A DNA stretch of 64,000 nt, taken from Clostridium_AT radicumherbarum. Its GTDB lineage: Bacteria; Bacillota; Clostridia; Clostridiales; Clostridiaceae. The notes beneath the pieces were generated by a model. That model searched no databases, was not told where the DNA came from, and saw only the letters and a program-made list of their open reading frames with translations. Each line of letters begins with the position of its first letter. The first letter of the stretch is position 1. Positions 34,015 to 42,340 of this stretch are shown in pieces. The stretch spans positions 248,001-312,000 of the forward strand of contig NZ_JBJHZY010000001.1 of NCBI RefSeq assembly GCF_045310525.1, given 5' to 3'. The position numbers and the translations under genes are program-made.

Positions 34015-34767
34015 ATGGAAAAAAATAATATAGTTATCAATACTCTAGTATTTCTAGAGGATTTAAAAAGTGGTGTAGAGCAAGTAAAGCTTTTACAAGA
34101 TATTCATTCTTTAGGAATAAACAAAGTAGAAGTTAGGAGAGAGTACATAAAAGATTTTGATAAAGAACTAGACGCTATAAAAAATACAGCAGAAAAGTAT
34201 AATATGGTGATATACTACTCGGTTCCAAAATACCTATATGTTGATGGTGAGCTTGCTATTAACGAAGTTGAAGAATATTTTTCTGAAGCAAATAAAATGA
34301 ACTGCAGAAACGTTAAATTAAATATTGGAAACTACAATTTAATAAGTCCTGAAAACGTTACTAATATCAATAGGCTATGCGACAAATATTCCGTAAAGCT
34401 TACCATAGAAAACGATCAAACTGAAGAAAATGGGAAGGTTCAGAAAATCAAAGAATTTTTAGATAGAGCAGAAAGGCTTGGAGCTAAGGTTAGCTGTACT
34501 TTTGATATTGGAAATTGGCTTTGGCAAAATGAAGATCCAAAAGAAAACGCATACAAATTAAAGCCTTATGTTACATATATCCATTTAAAAGATGCACATC
34601 TTCAAGACAAACCTCAAGCTGCATATTTGGATGAAGGAATAATACCTTGGAGAGAGATACTAAAAATATTTCATGAGGACATACCTGTAGCCATCGAGTA
34701 TCCTTGTTATCCAGATACACTTGTAAGTCTTGAAAAAGAAATAACAAAGTTAATTAAGCTAGGCTAA
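34015..34767 (+). CDS. Sugar phosphate isomerase/epimerase (xylose isomerase-like TIM barrel)
   Basis: This 250-residue TIM-barrel protein of the AP endonuclease 2 superfamily shows metal-site features: the Glu in TIENDQTEEN, the SCTFDIGNWLW stretch, the His in VTYIHLKDAH and a final Glu in VAIEYP. Such proteins isomerise or epimerise keto-sugars or inositol derivatives. The substrate is unknown. In this cluster it probably converts the imported compound toward the KDG branch. A CAGGAG site precedes ATG, 27 bp after eda. Confidence 0.8.
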   Translation: MEKNNIVINTLVFLEDLKSGVEQVKLLQDIHSLGINKVEVRREYIKDFDKELDAIKNTAEKYNMVIYYSVPKYLYVDGELAINEVEEYFSEANKMNCRNVKLNIGNYNLISPENVTNINRLCDKYSVKLTIENDQTEENGKVQKIKEFLDRAERLGAKVSCTFDIGNWLWQNEDPKENAYKLKPYVTYIHLKDAHLQDKPQAAYLDEGIIPWREILKIFHEDIPVAIEYPCYPDTLVSLEKEITKLIKLG

Positions 34768-34865
34768 TTAAATCATAAATTTTATGGAGGTGATAAGCAC
34801 TAAAAACATTACAGTCCGTATCCAATAAAACTAAAGTCAAAATCAAAATTTTAGGGGGAAAAAAT

Positions 34866-36167
34866 ATGTCAACACCAGTACTTATTGGAATCTTATTATT
34901 AATTTCCTATTTTGGATTAATTTACTTTGCTGCTAAGGGTGGCAACCTTATGTTAGGATTTTTAGTTATGGCTATAATATGGGTAGCACTTGGTATGGCA
35001 GGCGGCAAGATTACTTGGCAGGTAGCACAGACTCAAGTATTCCAAGGCGGACCTGAAAGTTGGGGTGCAACAGCAGTTGTAGTTATATTTGGTAGCTGGT
35101 TTGGAAGAGTTTTAGTAGAAACAGGAATTGCAGCTACAATTATAAGAAAAACTGTTGAACTTGGGGGAGATAAGCCATTAGTTACCACAGTGCTATTATC
35201 AATTGTAACTGGACTTATTTTCACAAGTACCTTTGGAGCAGGAGCAGTAGTAGCTATCGGTGTTATAGTACTTCCAATCCTATTATCCTTAGGAGTTCCA
35301 AAATCACTTGCAGTTAGTTCATATCTAATGTCAGTTGGATCAGGTATGTATGTAAACTTAGTTTTATTTAAGCAAATGCAAGGAATTTTCCAAGGCTTTA
35401 AATATGATAATAATTATTTGAAATTTGGATTTGTTGCAATGGGAGTTCAATTAGTAGTTATTATAATTATGCTTGCAGTAAGACTTAGAAAGAGCGCTGT
35501 AAACCATGCATGGGCAGCTTCAAGCTCAAGTGCAGCTGCACAAAGTTCACATGTTCCAGCTATTGCTCTAATAACTCCTATAGTACCAGTTGTATTAGCT
35601 ATAGTATTTAGCTGGCAGCCAATACCTGCATTTATAGTAGCAGTATTTTATGCATTATTTGTTTGCGGAAAGCTTAAATCCTTTAAGGAAACAGAGAAAA
35701 TTGTTACAAAGACTTTCTACGATGGCGTTGTAGACGTAGCTTCCTTACTAGGTTTCTTGTTTATTCTTCCAATGTTTAATAAAGTATCTGGCTTAGATGC
35801 TTCCTTCTTCCAAGCAATTTTAGGAGGGGTAATGCCAACTAGTGCACTATTCCTTTGCATACTTTTTGCAGTAATAGCTCCACTTGGTTTATTCAGAGGA
35901 CCATTAACAGTATTTGGTGCTGGTTCAGCAACCTTAGGTATATTAAATGCAATTGGAGGCTTTACACCAACATTACTATTCCCATTAATCTATATACCAA
36001 CAATTACTATGAATATATCTGCTTGCCCAACTCAGTCTTGGAACTTATGGGCATTAAATTACTCTAAAGTAAGTGTTAAAGAATTCTTAAAATCAGGAGT
36101 TGTTTGGGCTTGGGTAATCTGTATTATTAACACAATTGTTGTATTCATGATGTATGGAGCAAAATAA
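34866..36167 (+). CDS. Ion transporter superfamily permease (probable organic anion)
   Basis: This 433-residue protein has about twelve hydrophobic helices. The loops GSWFGRVLVETGIAATIIRK and GLFRGPLTVFGAGSATLGIL resemble IT-superfamily anion permeases (GntP, CitMHS and DctM-like). No ATP-binding part is present, so it is a secondary carrier. Its place among sugar-acid enzymes suggests uptake of a sugar acid or related carboxylate. The ribosome site is AGGGGGA. A short possible ORF with a GGAGGTG site (about 34782-34826) precedes it and may be a remnant. Two strong hairpins follow. Confidence 0.78.
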   Translation: MSTPVLIGILLLISYFGLIYFAAKGGNLMLGFLVMAIIWVALGMAGGKITWQVAQTQVFQGGPESWGATAVVVIFGSWFGRVLVETGIAATIIRKTVELGGDKPLVTTVLLSIVTGLIFTSTFGAGAVVAIGVIVLPILLSLGVPKSLAVSSYLMSVGSGMYVNLVLFKQMQGIFQGFKYDNNYLKFGFVAMGVQLVVIIIMLAVRLRKSAVNHAWAASSSSAAAQSSHVPAIALITPIVPVVLAIVFSWQPIPAFIVAVFYALFVCGKLKSFKETEKIVTKTFYDGVVDVASLLGFLFILPMFNKVSGLDASFFQAILGGVMPTSALFLCILFAVIAPLGLFRGPLTVFGAGSATLGILNAIGGFTPTLLFPLIYIPTITMNISACPTQSWNLWALNYSKVSVKEFLKSGVVWAWVICIINTIVVFMMYGAK

Positions 36168-36186
36168 GTATTATTATAACATTTTA

Positions 36187-36216
36187 CTAATCTGCAGAAG
36201 TAATTCTGCAGATTAG
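36187..36216 (+). terminator. Hairpin after the permease, possible attenuator
   Basis: CTAATCTGCAG and CTGCAGATTAG form a perfect 11-bp stem over an 8-nt loop, followed by TTATAAAAA. The T run is poor. A larger hairpin follows directly. Confidence 0.6.
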
Positions 36217-36225
36217 TTATAAAAA

Positions 36226-36285
36226 GGCTATGTTTTAGAATGTGGTTGAAATTTATAATAAGCAACTATATTCTAAAACATAGCC
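36226..36285 (+). repeat. 23-bp-stem hairpin between permease and HyuA-like gene
   Basis: Sixteen bases, GGCTATGTTTTAGAAT, pair perfectly with ATTCTAAAACATAGCC. The stem extends by GTGGTTG against CAACTAT with two G-U pairs, over a 14-nt loop. The wobbles are G-U only on the plus-strand RNA, so the structure fits a transcript of this operon. No T run follows. Confidence 0.7.
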
Positions 36286-36318
36286 CAAATTAAAAAAATC
36301 AATTGGAGGGAAATATTT

Positions 36319-38454
36319 ATGACAAAAAGATCAGTTCGAGTTGGGATTGACGTTGGAGGTACTCATACAAAAGCAGTAGCTATTGATAATGATACTCATG
36401 AAATTATAGGTAAAGCTTCAGTTATGACATCACATGATCATGAGATGGGGGTTTCTGCAGGCGTTATTGAGGCCTTTGAGAAGTGCCTTAATGCCAACAA
36501 CATTGATCCAGATGAGGTAATTTTCATAGCACATAGTACTACTCAGGCAACTAATGCACTACTAGAAGGCGATGTTGCTGATGTTGGAATTATAGGAATT
36601 GGAGCAGGTGGGCTGGAAGGCTTTCTTTCTAAAAAGCAGACTAAAATTGATGATATAGATTTAGGAACTGGAAGAATTATTAAAGTTCATCATACTTATA
36701 TGAAAAAGAAGACTTTTAACAGAGATACTATAGTAGCTGCTGTTAAAGAGCTTACCGAACAAGGAGCTACTGTTATTGTTGCTTCAAAAGCCTTTGGAGT
36801 TGACGACATTAGCGAGGAGGAACAAGTACAGCAGGTGGCAGAAGAAAAAAATATTCCCGTAACAGTAGCTTCTGACATAAGTAAGCTATATGGATTAACA
36901 AGAAGAACAAGAACTGCTGCAATAAATGCAAGTATACTTCCTAAAATGTTAGAAACTGCTACAAGTACAGAAAAGAGCGTTAGAAGCGCAGGAATAAAAG
37001 TACCGCTAATGATAATGCGTGGAGACGGCGGAGTTATGGATATTTCAGAAATGAAAAAACGTCCGGTACTTACAATGCTGTCTGGACCAGCGGCAAGTGT
37101 AGTTGGAGCATTAATGTATTTAAGAGCTTCAAATGGTGTTTATTTTGAAGTTGGAGGAACAAGTACAAATATTGGTGTTATTAAAAATGGAAGACCTGCT
37201 GTTGACTACTCTATTGTAGGAGGTCATTCAACCTATATAAGCTCCTTGGATGTTAGAGTTCTTGGTATTGCAGGTGGAAGTATGGTAAGAGCAAGTGCCA
37301 GCGGCATTGTAGATGTTGGTCCAAGAAGTGCTCACATAGCAGGTATGCCCTATGCAGTATATACTCCTGAAGAAGAAATTGTTGAGCCAGAGTTAGAATT
37401 TTTCTCACCTAAAAAAGGTGATCCTGCAGATTATGTAGCAATAAAATTAAAAAGCGGCAAGAGAATAACTATCACAAATAGCTGTGCAGCAAATGTACTT
37501 GGAATTGTTACACCTGAAGATTATTCCTATGGAAATGTAAATTCAGCGAAAAAGGCAATGGAACCTTTAGCAAAGCATCTTGGAGTTTCAGTAGAAGAGG
37601 TTGCAAAACAGATCTTACAAAAGTCCTTTGAAAAAATTAAACCGGTTATAGAAGCCTTAGCTGAAAAATATAAGCTTGAAAAAGACCAGATTTCTTTAGT
37701 TGGTGTTGGTGGAGGTGCTGCAGCACTGCTTCCCTATACTGCTAAGAATATGGATTTAGAATATAGTATTCCAGAGAATGCTGAGGTAATATCCTCAATT
37801 GGAGTTGCCCTTGCTATGGTTAGAGATGTAGTAGAAAGAGTTATACCAAACCCCTCCACTAAGGATATTTCAGACCTTAAAAAGGAAGCAACTGAAATGG
37901 CCATTGCCAGTGGTGCCGTTCCGGACAGCATAGAGGTACAAGTTGAGATTGATCCGCAGACTTCAAAGATAAGAGCAATTGCATTAGGCTCAACTGAAGT
38001 TCAAACTACTGATTTATTAAAAGCATGTACTGAAGATGAAGCTAAGGAAATTGCTGCTAAATCCATTGGAATTCCAATGGAAAAGGTTCAGCTTCAATGC
38101 AATAACAATGTATTTTATGTATTTTCCGGCATAAAAGATGAAAAACAAGGAAAGACACAAATTAGAGTTGTAGATAAAAAGGGCTTTATAAAAATTCAAA
38201 GAGGAGACGGTATTAGTAAGCTGTGCAAGGTTGGCGAGGTAAGAGAAGTAGCTGCAGATATGTGGGAAAATCTTTCTGTATTTAAAAGCGATATCAGGCT
38301 TACTCCGGATGTTTATCTTTGTATTGGCGGTAAAGTACTTGATTACTCAGGAATGATGGACCTTGAGCAGTTATACATGGTTATGGAAACTGAAACTATG
38401 CTCTTAGAGCCAGATGAAACAGTAATTTTAGTTGGAGCTAAGAATGACCTATGA
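36319..38454 (+). CDS. HyuA-type hydantoinase/oxoprolinase family ATPase
   Basis: The N-terminal actin-like ATPase motif GIDVGGTHTKAVAID, the STTQATNALLEGDV segment and a central RGDGGVMD / LSGPAASVVGAL region identify the HyuA/5-oxoprolinase alpha family. C-terminal GVGGGAAALLP is also present. It has 711 residues. The HyuB partner common to the family is absent from this cluster. Known members use ATP to open lactam-type rings or carboxylate ketones. The target is unknown, but the cluster points to a sugar-derived lactone or lactam. A GGAGGG site precedes ATG. Confidence 0.82.
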   Translation: MTKRSVRVGIDVGGTHTKAVAIDNDTHEIIGKASVMTSHDHEMGVSAGVIEAFEKCLNANNIDPDEVIFIAHSTTQATNALLEGDVADVGIIGIGAGGLEGFLSKKQTKIDDIDLGTGRIIKVHHTYMKKKTFNRDTIVAAVKELTEQGATVIVASKAFGVDDISEEEQVQQVAEEKNIPVTVASDISKLYGLTRRTRTAAINASILPKMLETATSTEKSVRSAGIKVPLMIMRGDGGVMDISEMKKRPVLTMLSGPAASVVGALMYLRASNGVYFEVGGTSTNIGVIKNGRPAVDYSIVGGHSTYISSLDVRVLGIAGGSMVRASASGIVDVGPRSAHIAGMPYAVYTPEEEIVEPELEFFSPKKGDPADYVAIKLKSGKRITITNSCAANVLGIVTPEDYSYGNVNSAKKAMEPLAKHLGVSVEEVAKQILQKSFEKIKPVIEALAEKYKLEKDQISLVGVGGGAAALLPYTAKNMDLEYSIPENAEVISSIGVALAMVRDVVERVIPNPSTKDISDLKKEATEMAIASGAVPDSIEVQVEIDPQTSKIRAIALGSTEVQTTDLLKACTEDEAKEIAAKSIGIPMEKVQLQCNNNVFYVFSGIKDEKQGKTQIRVVDKKGFIKIQRGDGISKLCKVGEVREVAADMWENLSVFKSDIRLTPDVYLCIGGKVLDYSGMMDLEQLYMVMETETMLLEPDETVILVGAKNDL

Positions 38455-39116
38455 TTAAGGAAATAATAAGCAATTTAAGAAATATTGACAAAAACATTTG
38501 GGGCCTTTATACCTTTAAAAGAGACCCCTTATGTAATAAAATTACTTTTGCAGAAAAGATAGATATGATTGAAAAGGCTAATAAGTGCGGCATAGAGAAG
38601 GCCCTTGAACTTAGAGAAAGTTTTGGCAGTAAAACCTGCAGGGAGTATGCTGATAAGCTTGGATTAAGTGTCTCAGAAATAGAAGAAAGAAATAGTAATG
38701 ACTACATTCTCTTTGCAAAATTCAATGCTCCAAATAAAATTTCCATTTGCAGGAACAATGTTAAAATTGCAAAAGAAATGGTTGAGAGAGAAAAAATAAG
38801 TACTTTAATTGATGATGTAAATATTGAAGATGTGTTAATATCACATGAAATGTTTCATTTCTTAGAAGGTCAAGATAAAAATATATATACAAAAAATGAA
38901 AAAATTAAACTTTGGAGTATAGGTCCAATTAAGTACCATTCAGGGGTAGTGGCTTTAGGCGAAATTGCTGCAATGTCCTTTGCTAAAGAACTGCTTAAGC
39001 TTAATTACTATCCTAATTTATTTGATATATTGCTTTTATATCCCCAAAATGAAAAAAGAGCATTAGAATTATATGATGAAATTTATGCAGTGAAAGGAGC
39101 TGATGACAATGCCTGA
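38451..39116 (+). CDS. Hypothetical HExxH putative metalloenzyme
   Basis: The start overlaps the HyuA-type stop (ATGA), so translation is coupled. A zinc-protease-like motif, SHEMFHFLE, has HExxH at residues 132-136. A possible third ligand, Glu171, lies in LGEIAAM 35 residues later, a spacing seen in gluzincin-type peptidases. No signal peptide is present. The rest is mostly helical and does not match a family I recognise. It may be a peptidase or hydrolase that works with the HyuA-type ATPase. The enzymatic role is inferred only from the motif. Confidence 0.6.
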   Translation: MIKEIISNLRNIDKNIWGLYTFKRDPLCNKITFAEKIDMIEKANKCGIEKALELRESFGSKTCREYADKLGLSVSEIEERNSNDYILFAKFNAPNKISICRNNVKIAKEMVEREKISTLIDDVNIEDVLISHEMFHFLEGQDKNIYTKNEKIKLWSIGPIKYHSGVVALGEIAAMSFAKELLKLNYYPNLFDILLLYPQNEKRALELYDEIYAVKGADDNA

Positions 39117-40053
39117 AATCATACTAATTGGTGAACCTATGGCAATGTTTGTGGCAGACTATGTTGGCAAATTGGAAGAGGTTGAGAAGTTTACAAGATC
39201 CTTAGCAGGAGCTGAGGTTAATGTTTGTATTGGTTTAAAAAGATTAGGCTATGATGTTAGCTATGTTACAAAGCTTGGAGTAGATCCTTTTGGAAAATAT
39301 ATAAAAAATTTTTTAGATAAGGAAAAAATAAATACAAGCTATATAACTTTTGATTCAAAATTTCCAACTGCCTTTCAATTGAAAAGCAAGACAGATGTTG
39401 GTGATCCGGAGGTTGTCTATTTTAGAAAAGGAACTGCAGCCTCTAACATTTCTAAGGAAGATATTGAAAAAATAGATTTATCTGAAGTTAGACTTGTTCA
39501 TGTTACTGGAATTCCTCCAGCTTTATCAGAAAGCTGCAGAGAAGCAACCTATGAGCTTATAAAAAAAGCAAAAGAAAAAGGTCTATATATAACCTTTGAT
39601 CCAAATCTAAGACCTGCTCTTTGGGCTAGCAAAGAAGAAATGGTGAAGGTTATAAATGATATTGCTTCTAAATGTGATATGGTAATGCCTGGCATGGCAG
39701 AAGGACTTACATTAACAGGAAGTGAAGATCCTGCAGAAATTGCTGACTTTTATTTAAAGCTTGGAGTTAAAACTGTTATTGTAAAAGTTGGAGATAAGGG
39801 CGCATATGTAAAGACTAAAGAGGAAGCTTACACAGTACCTGGTTTCAAGGTGAAAAAGGTAGTGGATACCGTTGGAGCCGGAGATGGCTTTGCAGTTGGT
39901 ATAATAAGCGGGTTACTTGAAAAATTACCCCTTAAGGAGGCTGTCGTAAGAGGAAATGCTATAGGTTCTCTTCAAGTAATGGTATCAGGGGATAATGAGG
40001 GCCTTCCAAGTCGTAAAGAACTTAAGCAGTACTTAGAAGAGCAAATGAGGTAA
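39109..40053 (+). CDS. kdgK: PfkB family kinase, probable 2-keto-3-deoxygluconate kinase
   Basis: The ribokinase fold is shown by AGAEVNVCIGLKRLGYDV near residue 28, FDPNLRPALW near 165 and the catalytic DTVGAGDGF near 250. It would phosphorylate 2-keto-3-deoxygluconate to KDPG, the substrate of the eda product in this cluster. I take the second ATG at 39109 because GGAG lies 9 nt before it, against 3 nt for ATG 39103. It overlaps the preceding gene by 8 bp. Specificity for KDG is inferred from context. Confidence 0.87.
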   Translation: MPEIILIGEPMAMFVADYVGKLEEVEKFTRSLAGAEVNVCIGLKRLGYDVSYVTKLGVDPFGKYIKNFLDKEKINTSYITFDSKFPTAFQLKSKTDVGDPEVVYFRKGTAASNISKEDIEKIDLSEVRLVHVTGIPPALSESCREATYELIKKAKEKGLYITFDPNLRPALWASKEEMVKVINDIASKCDMVMPGMAEGLTLTGSEDPAEIADFYLKLGVKTVIVKVGDKGAYVKTKEEAYTVPGFKVKKVVDTVGAGDGFAVGIISGLLEKLPLKEAVVRGNAIGSLQVMVSGDNEGLPSRKELKQYLEEQMR

Positions 40054-40057
40054 TGAT

Positions 40058-40672
40058 ATGAAAATACAACTTGCCATTGATAGAGTAAGTATTGAAAAAG
40101 CTAAGGAAATATCAAAAGAAGCTAGTCCTTTTATTGACATTATTGAAGTTGGAACCTCACTAATAAAAGATTTTGGTGTTACAGCTATAAAAGAGCTAAA
40201 AGATGCTTTTCCCAATAAAACAATTTTAGCTGATATAAAAACAATTGATGAAGGTGCCTATGAATTTAAAGCAGCTTATAATAACGGTGCAGATATAGCA
40301 ACTGTTATGGCTGCGGCTTCTATTGATACCATTAAGGCCTGTTATGAGGTTTCTCAAGGTTTTAATAAGGTTATGATGATAGATCTCTTAGGAGTAGATA
40401 ATGAGAAAATTGATAAATTGAAAGTTTTTAATAAAGCCATATTCTGTATTCATGCTCCTTCAGATGGAGGAGAAAAGGATTTAACTTCACTTCTTGAAGA
40501 TTTTAAAAAGATGTTTCCAGAAATAAAGAATATTGCAGTAGCAGGTGGCGTAAATTACAACACTATAACTTCAATAAAAGAAGCAGAGGCAGCTATAGTA
40601 ATAATTGGCGGTGCAATAACTAAAGCATGCAATATTGAAGGTGCTGCTAGAAAGTTTAGGGAGTTGATTTAA
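40058..40672 (+). CDS. 3-hexulose-6-phosphate synthase (HPS/KGPDC family)
   Basis: This 204-residue TIM barrel of the OMP decarboxylase suprafamily has the active-site DxKxxD in LADIKTID (residues 64-71) and the phosphate loop VAGGVNYNT. In HPS it condenses formaldehyde with ribulose-5-phosphate. The related KGPDC decarboxylates 3-keto-L-gulonate-6-phosphate. The next gene is a PHI-type isomerase that starts with no gap, which is the usual HPS-PHI pairing and supports HPS. The start is ATG 40058, 4 bp after kdgK. Confidence 0.8.
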   Translation: MKIQLAIDRVSIEKAKEISKEASPFIDIIEVGTSLIKDFGVTAIKELKDAFPNKTILADIKTIDEGAYEFKAAYNNGADIATVMAAASIDTIKACYEVSQGFNKVMMIDLLGVDNEKIDKLKVFNKAIFCIHAPSDGGEKDLTSLLEDFKKMFPEIKNIAVAGGVNYNTITSIKEAEAAIVIIGGAITKACNIEGAARKFRELI

Positions 40673-41212
40673 ATGGATACATTAAATATTATTGCTGAGG
40701 AAATACTTTCTGTCTTATCTAAGGTAGACAGAGTGGAACTTAAAACAGTTGTAGGTACAATAGGTAAAAATTCAAGAATATTGGTGGATGGAGAAGGCCG
40801 CTCAGGATTAATGGGAAAGGGCTTTGCAATGAGACTTATGCATTTAGGTTATGAGGTATATGTCGTAGGCGAAACTATAACACCTGCAATTGAAAAAAAT
40901 GATATATATTTTACCATATCAGGTTCAGGAGAAAGTTCTAATGTAGCTTTGAATACAAAGAAGGCAAAAGAAAAAGGCTGTTTTATCATAGCTGTTACAA
41001 GCAAATCAGAATCCACAATAGCTTCCTTAGCTGACAAAATAATACTTGTGCCAGGCACAACAAAGGGGGATAATGGAGAAGAAAGGAAATCTGTTCAGCT
41101 GTTAAGCTCACTCTTTGATCAAAGCCTTCACGTAGTTCTTGATGCATTATGTCTAATGCTTAGTAAAAAGGACAATGTTTCAAATAGTGAAGCTACAGCA
41201 AAGCATTGGTAG
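40673..41212 (+). CDS. 6-phospho-3-hexuloisomerase (SIS domain)
   Basis: This 179-residue single SIS-domain protein has the phosphosugar site GEGRSGLMGKGFAMRLMHLGY and SGSGESSNVA. These match 6-phospho-3-hexuloisomerases, which interconvert hexulose-6-phosphate and fructose-6-phosphate. It starts at the base after the HPS stop codon, so the two are coupled. Together they could feed or drain the ribulose monophosphate pathway. Whether that means formaldehyde handling or pentose supply is not shown by the sequence. Confidence 0.85.
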   Translation: MDTLNIIAEEILSVLSKVDRVELKTVVGTIGKNSRILVDGEGRSGLMGKGFAMRLMHLGYEVYVVGETITPAIEKNDIYFTISGSGESSNVALNTKKAKEKGCFIIAVTSKSESTIASLADKIILVPGTTKGDNGEERKSVQLLSSLFDQSLHVVLDALCLMLSKKDNVSNSEATAKHW

Positions 41213-41220
41213 GTGTGTAT

Positions 41221-42216
41221 ATGAGTAGTAAAATGATTAACTTTGGTATTATTGGTACAAATAAAATAACTGGTAGATTTATTGAAGGTGCTGGTTTAGT
41301 TGAGGAGTTTAAACTAAACGCTGTTTATTCAAGAACCTTTGATGCAGCAAAGGCTTTTGCTGATAATTATGAGGTAACCAATATATTTACGAGCTTAGAA
41401 GAAATGGCAAAAGATGAGTGCATAGATGCGGTTTATATAGCAAGTCCTAATTCCTTACACGCAGAGCAGGCTATATTATTTTTAAACAATGGAAAGCACG
41501 TCCTATGTGAGAAGCCCATAGCATCAAATGCTGCAGAATTAGAGTCAATGTTTGCAGCAGCTAGGGCAAGCAATGTGCTGTTAATGGAAGCCATGAAAAG
41601 TAGCTTTTTACCTAATTTTAAGGTTATACAAGATAACCTTCATAAGGTTGGCAAAGTAAGAAGGTTTTTCTTCAATTACTGTCAGTATTCTTCAAGATAT
41701 GATCTATATAAGCAAGGAAAGCCTGTGAATACCTTTGAACCTAGATTTTCTAATGGGTCAATAATGGACATAGGTGTTTATTGTATTCATCCAGCTGTAA
41801 GATTTTTTGGCATACCTAAGGATATGAAAGCTACTGCCATTAAGCTTCCATCTGGAGTAGACGGACTGGGGACCTTGAATTTTTTATATGATGAAATGGA
41901 AGGTGTAATTCAGCATTCAAAAATAAGCAACTCTTATATACCTTCTGAAATACAAGGTGAAAATGGCTCAATGATAATTGATAAAATAAACTCCCCTGAA
42001 AAGGTAAAAATTATTTATAGAAATGGAGAGGTGGAAGAGCTATCCCTACCGCAAATTAAGGATGATATGTATTATGAAGTGAATGAATTTATTGAGCTAA
42101 TAAAAAATAACAAAGTAGAATCAGAGATTAATTCCCACAGCCTATCACTTAATGTAATAAAGCTTATAGAAAGTGCTAGAAAGCAAACGGGTGTTGTGTT
42201 TCCAGCGGATAAATAG
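41221..42216 (+). CDS. Gfo/Idh/MocA family oxidoreductase
   Basis: The N-terminal Rossmann motif FGIIGTNKITG (NAD(P)-binding) is followed by the family motif VLCEKPIASN with the conserved EKP near residue 95. The C-terminal half is the beta-sheet substrate domain. Length is 331 residues from ATG 41221, which follows TAGGTG. These enzymes oxidise or reduce sugars, inositols or their derivatives. It is the last gene of the sugar-acid cluster, which ends at a hairpin. The substrate is unknown and probably the same as the cluster's. Confidence 0.85.
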   Translation: MSSKMINFGIIGTNKITGRFIEGAGLVEEFKLNAVYSRTFDAAKAFADNYEVTNIFTSLEEMAKDECIDAVYIASPNSLHAEQAILFLNNGKHVLCEKPIASNAAELESMFAAARASNVLLMEAMKSSFLPNFKVIQDNLHKVGKVRRFFFNYCQYSSRYDLYKQGKPVNTFEPRFSNGSIMDIGVYCIHPAVRFFGIPKDMKATAIKLPSGVDGLGTLNFLYDEMEGVIQHSKISNSYIPSEIQGENGSMIIDKINSPEKVKIIYRNGEVEELSLPQIKDDMYYEVNEFIELIKNNKVESEINSHSLSLNVIKLIESARKQTGVVFPADK

Positions 42217-42263
42217 CATCAAGTATAAAGCAAAATTACTGAATATTAAATAAAGAAAGATAA

Positions 42264-42308
42264 CCCCCTGTATTAATTTTGTATTAGATACAGGGGGCTC
42301 TTATTATA
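42264..42308 (+). terminator. Terminator of the sugar-acid cluster
   Basis: CCCCCTGTAT pairs perfectly with ATACAGGGGG, followed by CTCTTATTAT. The T run is weak, but the 10-bp GC-rich stem is strong. Confidence 0.65.
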
Positions 42309-42340
42309 TACCATGAATATACTTATTCTTCCTTGGAGCT

